From: JAUUZT01 sp964654015
Lineage (GTDB): Bacteria > Chloroflexota > Dehalococcoidia > GIF9 > AB-539-J10
DNA: 9,783 nucleotides
Assembly: GCA_964654015.1 (NCBI GenBank)
Contig: CAZZHQ010000095.1
Location: 1 to 9,783, forward strand
Reading direction: 5' to 3'
Made by a program: the position numbers and the translations under genes. Positions within the stretch are counted from its first letter, which is position 1; every line of letters begins with the position of its first letter. Below, piece by piece: positions 6,874 to 9,783 of this stretch. The notes below the pieces were generated by a model that made no database searches, was not told where the DNA came from, and saw only the letters and a list, made by a program, of their open reading frames with translations.

Positions 6874-7165
6874 ATCACTAATAGACTAATATTAACACCA
6901 CGGTAGGCAATAGTTCAATGATAACTAGAATTAATCTAGGTCATGCAGGATAAAAGGTAGCACTAAATGCTTCTTCAAGACTTTCGTATTGGCTAATTAA
7001 AGCTCGAATCCGCACGGCTTTAGATTAAACAAAGGCAAATTCTCGGAACGAAGTCTTAGGTTTACTCTGACCTTTACCTGAAATATGTGCAATTAGGTAA
7101 TGTTATTTCCAGACAAGCAAGCTAAATTAACTGGGCTCAGGAAAATGATATAAAAATCTGAAGCT
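6874..7165. other. AT-rich intergenic region, no gene seen
   Basis: About 290 bp between the minus-strand operon promoter and the tRNA terminator hold no reading frame with a ribosome site on either strand. The only structure I see is TAAAGC/GCTTTA (6998-7003 and 7017-7022) with a 13-base loop. It is more AT-rich than the coding sequence to its left. Confidence 0.6.
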
Positions 7166-7187
7166 AAAAAGTGGTAATAATATTACC
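7166..7187 (-). terminator. weak terminator after tRNA-Val
   Basis: Read on the minus strand, GGTAAT and ATTACC (7182-7187 and 7173-7178) form a 6-bp hairpin with a 3-base loop, followed by AC and TTTTT (7166-7170). It starts 3 bases past the CCA end of the tRNA. The stem is mostly A-T, so efficiency is doubtful, but the placement is right. Confidence 0.5.
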
Positions 7188-7190
7188 TTA

Positions 7191-7266
7191 TGGTGGGCGG
7201 TACTGGACTTGAACCAGTGACCTCTTGCGTGTGAAGCAAGCACTCTAACCACTGAGCTAACCGCCC
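7191..7266 (-). tRNA. tRNA-Val, anticodon CAC
   Basis: This is a complete 76-base tRNA with an encoded CCA end. The acceptor stem GGGCGGT pairs with ACCGCCC; the D arm is GCTC/GAGT with loop AGTGGTTA; the anticodon stem CTTGC/GCAAG encloses TTCACAC; the variable loop is AGGTC; the T arm ACTGG/CCAGT carries TTCAAGT. The anticodon is at 7231-7233 on the plus strand (GTG, read CAC), decoding the valine codon GUG. The discriminator base is A. A promoter lies just upstream (7279-7307) and a weak hairpin terminator follows. The encoded CCA supports a bacterial origin. Confidence 0.97.
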
Positions 7267-7278
7267 AATTTCGTGCCT

Positions 7279-7307
7279 ATTTTACCCCAAAAAATCAGCT
7301 TTGTAAA
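7279..7307 (-). promoter_or_regulatory. promoter of tRNA-Val
   Basis: On the minus strand TTTACA (7302-7307) and TAAAAT (7279-7284) are separated by exactly 17 bases. Each differs from the sigma-70 consensus at one position. The -10 box ends 12 bases before the tRNA 5' end, giving a very short leader, as usual for tRNA genes. The -35 box directly abuts the ATG at 7308 of the divergent recombinase fragment. Confidence 0.7.
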
Positions 7308-7883
7308 ATGGGGGCGCTTGCTTCGTCAAATTTTTGCACAAATATAGGAAATTTACTTCATGGTTACCAGCTTTGCGCAGGCACGGAAGGAAAGAGCCCA
7401 AATGCTACGGCTATTGTCACCAACAGCATGACTTACTTCCAGGATTTCCTTTCTTCCGGAGGACAGAGCACGGATGTGCTCCAGGTCACTCTGCACCAGA
7501 TCCGGGCCTTCACTCTCCACCTTCAGCAAAAGAGGTGTTTCTCCAACCACCGTCTCAACCATGTCCAGGACAGGGGACTCTCGGGATATACCATCAACTG
7601 CTACCTGCGCAGCCTGAGAATCTTTTTCTCCTGGCTGGTCTCCGAGGAGATAATCCAGGATAACCCCTTTGAGAAGGTAAAGATTCCCAAGCCCGAGCCT
7701 TCATCTAAACAACCCGATATTGCAGACCGCATGCTGGGACCGATGGCCGACATGGCCGGTAAACAAATGGCCAATATGTTCGGAAAGATGTTCGGTTTTA
7801 ACCTCGATGAGCAAGCTAATGGTGGACAACCCCAAGTGCCATCGGGATGGGAATACGAAGACAAAGGAGGTGCGGAACAATGA
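7308..7883 (+). pseudogene. tyrosine-recombinase N-terminal domain fused to Met-rich tail; catalytic domain missing
   Basis: The 191-residue frame joins two unrelated parts. Residues about 16-128 match the SAM-like core-binding domain of XerC/D-type tyrosine recombinases: GKSPNATAIVTNSMTYFQDFL, LHQIRAFTLHLQQKR, LSGYTINCYLRSLRIFFSWL and the end NPFEKVKIPKPEP (119-131). After that the catalytic domain with its R-H-R-Y residues should follow but does not. Instead residues about 138-191 are a methionine-rich amphipathic stretch (MLGPMADMAGKQMANMFGKM) and an acidic end. The stop overlaps the next start as ATGA, so the tail looks like the genuine 3' end of another gene. No Shine-Dalgarno precedes ATG 7308, which touches the tRNA promoter. 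An internal start at ATG 7731 would give a 50-residue protein but lacks a clear ribosome site. It is likely a recombinase remnant joined by deletion; a functional fusion cannot be excluded. Confidence 0.65.
7863..7882 (+). promoter_or_regulatory. strong ribosome site and ATGA coupling that set the start at 7880
   Basis: AAAGGAGGTG (7863-7872) is a near-perfect anti-16S match ending about 8 bases before ATG 7880. That ATG shares bases with the TGA stop of the preceding frame (7881-7883). This decides for 7880 over the upstream in-frame ATG at 7847, which has no such site. Confidence 0.85.
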
Positions 7884-8137
7884 CTTTTAATCCGAGAATG
7901 ATGGGGCTCGACCCCCAGCAAATGGCGGCTGCCCGTGAGCTGGGTAAGCGTCTCAGGCTTGAAATCAGGAAATGTCCTAAAGGAGGGCGACTTGTAATCC
8001 GGTATGTTGCCGTTAATGCCGAAGATCCCGGGGCTCAAGACGCCATAGCCAACTGCGTGGAGAATTTTGCCGTGCAGATGGCCATGATACACGATACCTT
8101 CTTCGGCATGAAGGGTAAGATTATCCACGAAGACTAA
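7880..8137 (+). CDS. hypothetical 85-residue protein
   Basis: I do not recognise this family. The 85-residue product begins MTFNPRMMGLDPQQMAAARELGKRL, has a likely helix to about residue 30, then a probable beta segment GGRLVIRYVAVNAEDPGAQD and a second helix ENFAVQMAMIHDTFFGMKGK. It is soluble by composition, with seven methionines clustered near the two ends and two cysteines (KCPKGG; ANCVEN). The start is fixed by a near-perfect Shine-Dalgarno and an ATGA overlap with the recombinase/Met-rich frame, so translation is coupled to it. The next small gene follows after 38 bp. It could be part of a small accessory or mobile-element cassette or a conserved lineage-specific gene; no catalytic motif is visible. 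Confidence 0.75.
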   Translation: MTFNPRMMGLDPQQMAAARELGKRLRLEIRKCPKGGRLVIRYVAVNAEDPGAQDAIANCVENFAVQMAMIHDTFFGMKGKIIHED

Positions 8138-8175
8138 CCGGCTAGAGTTCAAATAACAACAAAGGGGATAGAAAG

Positions 8176-8460
8176 ATGAACCAGCAAATGGATTTTAATG
8201 CCATGATACAGGGGTACTTTCTGGGTGCGGCTATCCGCATGACAGGTATGATGATGCTAGACTTCATATTCATGCCCCAGCAAAGAGAGCATCTGACGGC
8301 AACACTCGGCCACGAGCCAACCCAGGAGGACTGGGATGATTGCTGCCAGTTCTTAGGTGAGCGGGCTCTTAGCCCTAAATATCTACAGAGGGCTATAGAC
8401 CGGGAGAAGATTCGCCGCCTGGTATTTGGCGAAAACCAAGATAACCCTGCCTACAGTTAG
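8176..8460 (+). CDS. hypothetical 94-residue Met-rich protein
   Basis: I do not recognise this family. ATG 8176 is preceded by AAAGGGGA with suitable spacing. The first 35 residues are hydrophobic and rich in methionine (eight Met, including RMTGMMMLDFIFMPQQ) and could form an amphipathic or membrane-associating helix. The rest is polar and helical: REHLTATLGHEPTQEDWDDCCQFLGERALSPKYLQRAIDREKIRRLVFG, with adjacent cysteines in DDCCQF. It lies 38 bp after the 85-residue gene in the same orientation and probably shares its transcript. The methionine clusters resemble those in the tail at 7731-7790 and in the 85-residue protein, hinting that the three act together, though that is inference. Confidence 0.75.
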   Translation: MNQQMDFNAMIQGYFLGAAIRMTGMMMLDFIFMPQQREHLTATLGHEPTQEDWDDCCQFLGERALSPKYLQRAIDREKIRRLVFGENQDNPAYS

Positions 8461-8480
8461 GGGTAGACGGAATGGCGGAT

Positions 8481-8506
8481 AGTATTATTAAACGAGTAGC
8501 AATACT
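8481..8506. repeat. inverted repeat between the Met-rich gene and the TspO-like gene
   Basis: AGTATT (8481-8486) and AATACT (8501-8506) are perfect inverted 6-mers with a 14-base spacer, 85-110 bases before the TspO-like start. It may be an operator for the downstream gene, or chance; no T run follows, so it is not a convincing terminator. Confidence 0.3.
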
Positions 8507-8590
8507 GTCCTCCATTTTCGAAGCTCAAGCGAGGACCAGGGGCTAAATCGACGGCTTCTCCTCTTTCACCTTCTACATGGATGGGACATT

Positions 8591-9280
8591 ATGCAATTTG
8601 TCCCATTCGAACGCCGGGGAATAATTTCATCCCTTGTTGGATTTCTGGGTACCGTCATCGTAAACGGACTTGCTAACGCCCTTCCCTTAAATAACAAAGC
8701 AACCAGCGAGTTGTCCGATCAATATCCTAATTTATTTGTGCCGGCCGGGTTGACATTTTCTATCTGGGGTGTAATATACATTCTGCTGGCTATCTTTGTC
8801 ATATATGGCTTGATTATCGCCATCAAGAAAAATACTCAGAAGTCAGATTTTATCGAGAATATTGGAATACTATTTTTCATCTCCAGTCTGGCAAACGTCG
8901 GCTGGATCTTCGCCTGGCACTATGAAATCTTGCCTCTATCCTTGATTATAATGCTGGTGCTGCTGGGAACCCTGAGCACTATTTATTTACGGCTACGAAT
9001 TGGAAAATCAGATTCAACCCGGAGCGAAAAATACCTAGCACATCTTCCCTTTAGTGTTTACCTTGGCTGGATAACCATAGCCACAATCGCCAATGTTACC
9101 GCTTTACTGGTTGATGTAAACTGGAACATATTTGGACTTGGCGAGCAGTTTTGGGCTGTAGCTGTAATTATTGTGGGCATAGCGATTGCATTAAGTGTAC
9201 TCTTTCACACGAAAAGATATATTCTACTGTCTGGTTGTTGGCTGGGCATTACTGGGTATACTGCTAAAACGACTGGCTGA
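8591..9280 (+). CDS. TspO/MBR-like membrane protein, frame broken near its 3' end
   Basis: This is a long relative of the TspO/MBR (tryptophan-rich sensory protein) family, membrane proteins that bind tetrapyrroles and affect stress responses. Hydrophobic segments lie at about residues 12-30, 50-77, 91-108, 113-133, 152-175 and 186-206. Family-like motifs are FVPAGLTFSIWGVIYILL (49-66; TspO has W.PP...FG..W..LY), SSLANVGWIFAWH (98-110) and LPFSVYLGWITIATIANVTALL (152-173). From about residue 210 the frame reads YILLSGCWLGITGYTAKTTG and stops, while the neighbouring frame continues with family-like membrane sequence to 9380. Removing one A from the A4 run at 9212-9215 would give a 262-residue protein. 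It may be a real pseudogene or a base-call error. The Shine-Dalgarno is weak (GGATGGGA), and the gene stands alone. Confidence 0.75.
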   Translation: MQFVPFERRGIISSLVGFLGTVIVNGLANALPLNNKATSELSDQYPNLFVPAGLTFSIWGVIYILLAIFVIYGLIIAIKKNTQKSDFIENIGILFFISSLANVGWIFAWHYEILPLSLIIMLVLLGTLSTIYLRLRIGKSDSTRSEKYLAHLPFSVYLGWITIATIANVTALLVDVNWNIFGLGEQFWAVAVIIVGIAIALSVLFHTKRYILLSGCWLGITGYTAKTTG

Positions 9281-9380
9281 TTCGACGCCTGTTCAAAGCG
9301 TAATAATCATTAGCATAATTGGTATGGCTCTCATCAGTGCAGGGATAATAGCTCAAATAGTAAGGAAGAGGGTGTATTAG
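9213..9380 (+). pseudogene. out-of-frame C-terminal end of the TspO-like gene
   Basis: In the frame one base on from the upstream gene, the sequence reads KDIFYCLVVGWALLGILLKR, a polar DSTPVQ, and VIIISIIGMALISAGIIAQIVRKR, ending at TAG 9380. These are two membrane spans and a positively charged end, as expected for the missing C-terminus. No ribosome site precedes the GTG at 9195, so an independent gene is unlikely. Confidence 0.7.
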
Positions 9381-9488
9381 GTAAATGACTCCGGGGACAA
9401 AAGCCCAATATCCACCGGTAACCCGGACCAGTTTACCAGATGGACTTTTTTGAAGAGCGCGTTGTCCATTAAGAAACTCCTGTTTACT

Positions 9489-9530
9489 AGTGCCTTTCGT
9501 TAGGAAACAGAATGGCACTTTTGTTTTCTA
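9489..9530 (+). terminator. candidate terminator with bulged stem
   Basis: AGTGCCTTTC (9489-9498) pairs with GAAA (9504-9507) and GGCACT (9514-9519), leaving a GTTAG loop and a 6-base bulge, followed by TTTTGTTTTC. It lies 108 bases after the TspO-like end on the same strand. The T-rich tail favours a Rho-independent terminator; the bulge lowers confidence. Confidence 0.45.
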
Positions 9531-9599
9531 ATACAACACTGACGGGGCTTTGTAACACTCTGAGAGCCTGTTTTTCGTCCGTAAGACGTGCTTCAGATT

Positions 9600-9626
9600 T
9601 CACATTCTACTTGAATGTGACCTTTT
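9600..9626 (+). terminator. perfect 8-bp hairpin, possible terminator
   Basis: TCACATTC (9600-9607) and GAATGTGA (9613-9620) form a perfect 8-bp stem with a TACTT loop, followed by CCTTTTAG. The T run is short, so this may be a secondary terminator or a protein-binding site. Confidence 0.4.
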
Positions 9627-9699
9627 AGTGTGCCCAGAACGGGCGGTATGGGGTTATTTCGCCTGGTGCTCTCATACTATGATTCCAGTAGCCCTATAT

Positions 9700-9714
9700 A
9701 GTCCAGACTGGACT
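9700..9714. repeat. 15-bp palindrome
   Basis: AGTCCAG A CTGGACT is a perfect 7-bp inverted repeat around one central base. With no loop it would suit a dimeric DNA-binding protein better than a hairpin. A gene beyond the window edge could be the regulated partner. Confidence 0.4.
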
Positions 9715-9783
9715 GAGACATGCTGGTATATACCCATCAGAGCCCGCGGCGTGCACTGTTTGTGACGAATTAACCCTCCAGTT

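Larger units (their letters stand above)
9381..9783. other. gene-free 3' region with several inverted repeats
   Basis: No reading frame here has a ribosome site or protein-like composition; the minus-strand frame at 9264-9518 overlaps the TspO end and is a shadow. Inverted repeats occur at 9440-9469 (ATGGAC/GTCCAT, 18-base spacer), 9489-9519, 9600-9620 and 9700-9714; three of these are listed separately. Confidence 0.6.

Noticed and set aside
6804..7190. CRISPR array or tandem repeats in the AT-rich intergenic region
   Set aside because: No direct repeat of useful length recurs there; only short inverted repeats are visible.
7191..7266. tRNA-Val as the attachment site of an integrated element next to the recombinase fragment
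   Set aside because: Elements usually enter at the tRNA 3' end, but the fragment lies on the 5' side. The only repeats of tRNA sequence I found are 8-mers (GGGCGGTA at 9641 and ACTGGACT at 9707), too short to be a convincing second att site.
7601..8152. Open frame of 183 codons on the minus strand, antisense to the recombinase fragment and the 85-residue gene
   Set aside because: The plus-strand recombinase domain, ribosome site and ATGA coupling explain the region; the antisense product has no recognisable motif.
8472..8546. 24-codon frame MADSIIKRVAILSSIFEAQA between the Met-rich gene and the TspO-like gene
   Set aside because: Very short, without a clear ribosome site, and overlapping an inverted repeat; nothing separates it from chance.

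Overview
The window looks like a bacterial metagenome scaffold. It has a run of exactly 100 Ns, a tRNA gene with an encoded CCA end, Shine-Dalgarno sequences and GTG starts. Gene content (ABC-2 exporter with ArsR and DsrE-type genes, a long TspO relative, an acetylpolyamine-amidohydrolase-type deacetylase) would suit an anaerobic or subsurface lineage such as Chloroflexota/Dehalococcoidia. That placement is a weak inference; no marker gene fixes it.

Region 1 (1-3731, plus strand) is a tightly packed cluster: the 3' part of one D-Ala-D-Ala-ligase-like ATP-grasp gene, a second complete ATP-grasp gene that overlaps it, the start of a GNAT acetyltransferase gene, the N gap, and then a polypeptide joining a GNAT-like domain to a complete class II HDAC/acetylpolyamine amidohydrolase domain. 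Ligases, acetyltransferases and a deacetylase side by side suggest a pathway that joins, protects and deprotects amine-containing small molecules. The product is unknown, and this is the best candidate in the window for an undescribed system.

Region 2 (3969-6803, minus strand) reads from right to left as one probable operon: a 113-residue membrane protein, an ArsR-family repressor, a DsrE-like small protein with two cysteines, an ABC ATPase and an ABC-2 permease. An inverted repeat overlaps the likely promoter, as expected for an autoregulated ArsR system. The operon converges on region 1 across about 240 bp.

Region 3 (6804-7307) is AT-rich and noncoding except for a tRNA-Val(CAC) gene on the minus strand, with a good promoter and a weak terminator.

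Region 4 (7308-8460, plus strand) begins with a tyrosine-recombinase N-terminal domain fused in frame to an unrelated methionine-rich tail, with no catalytic domain. Two small unrecognised proteins follow, the first coupled to it through an ATGA overlap.

Region 5 (8591-9380) is a TspO/MBR-like membrane protein whose frame is broken near an A4 run and continues in another frame. The last 400 bp hold no convincing gene but several inverted repeats, at least one of them terminator-like.
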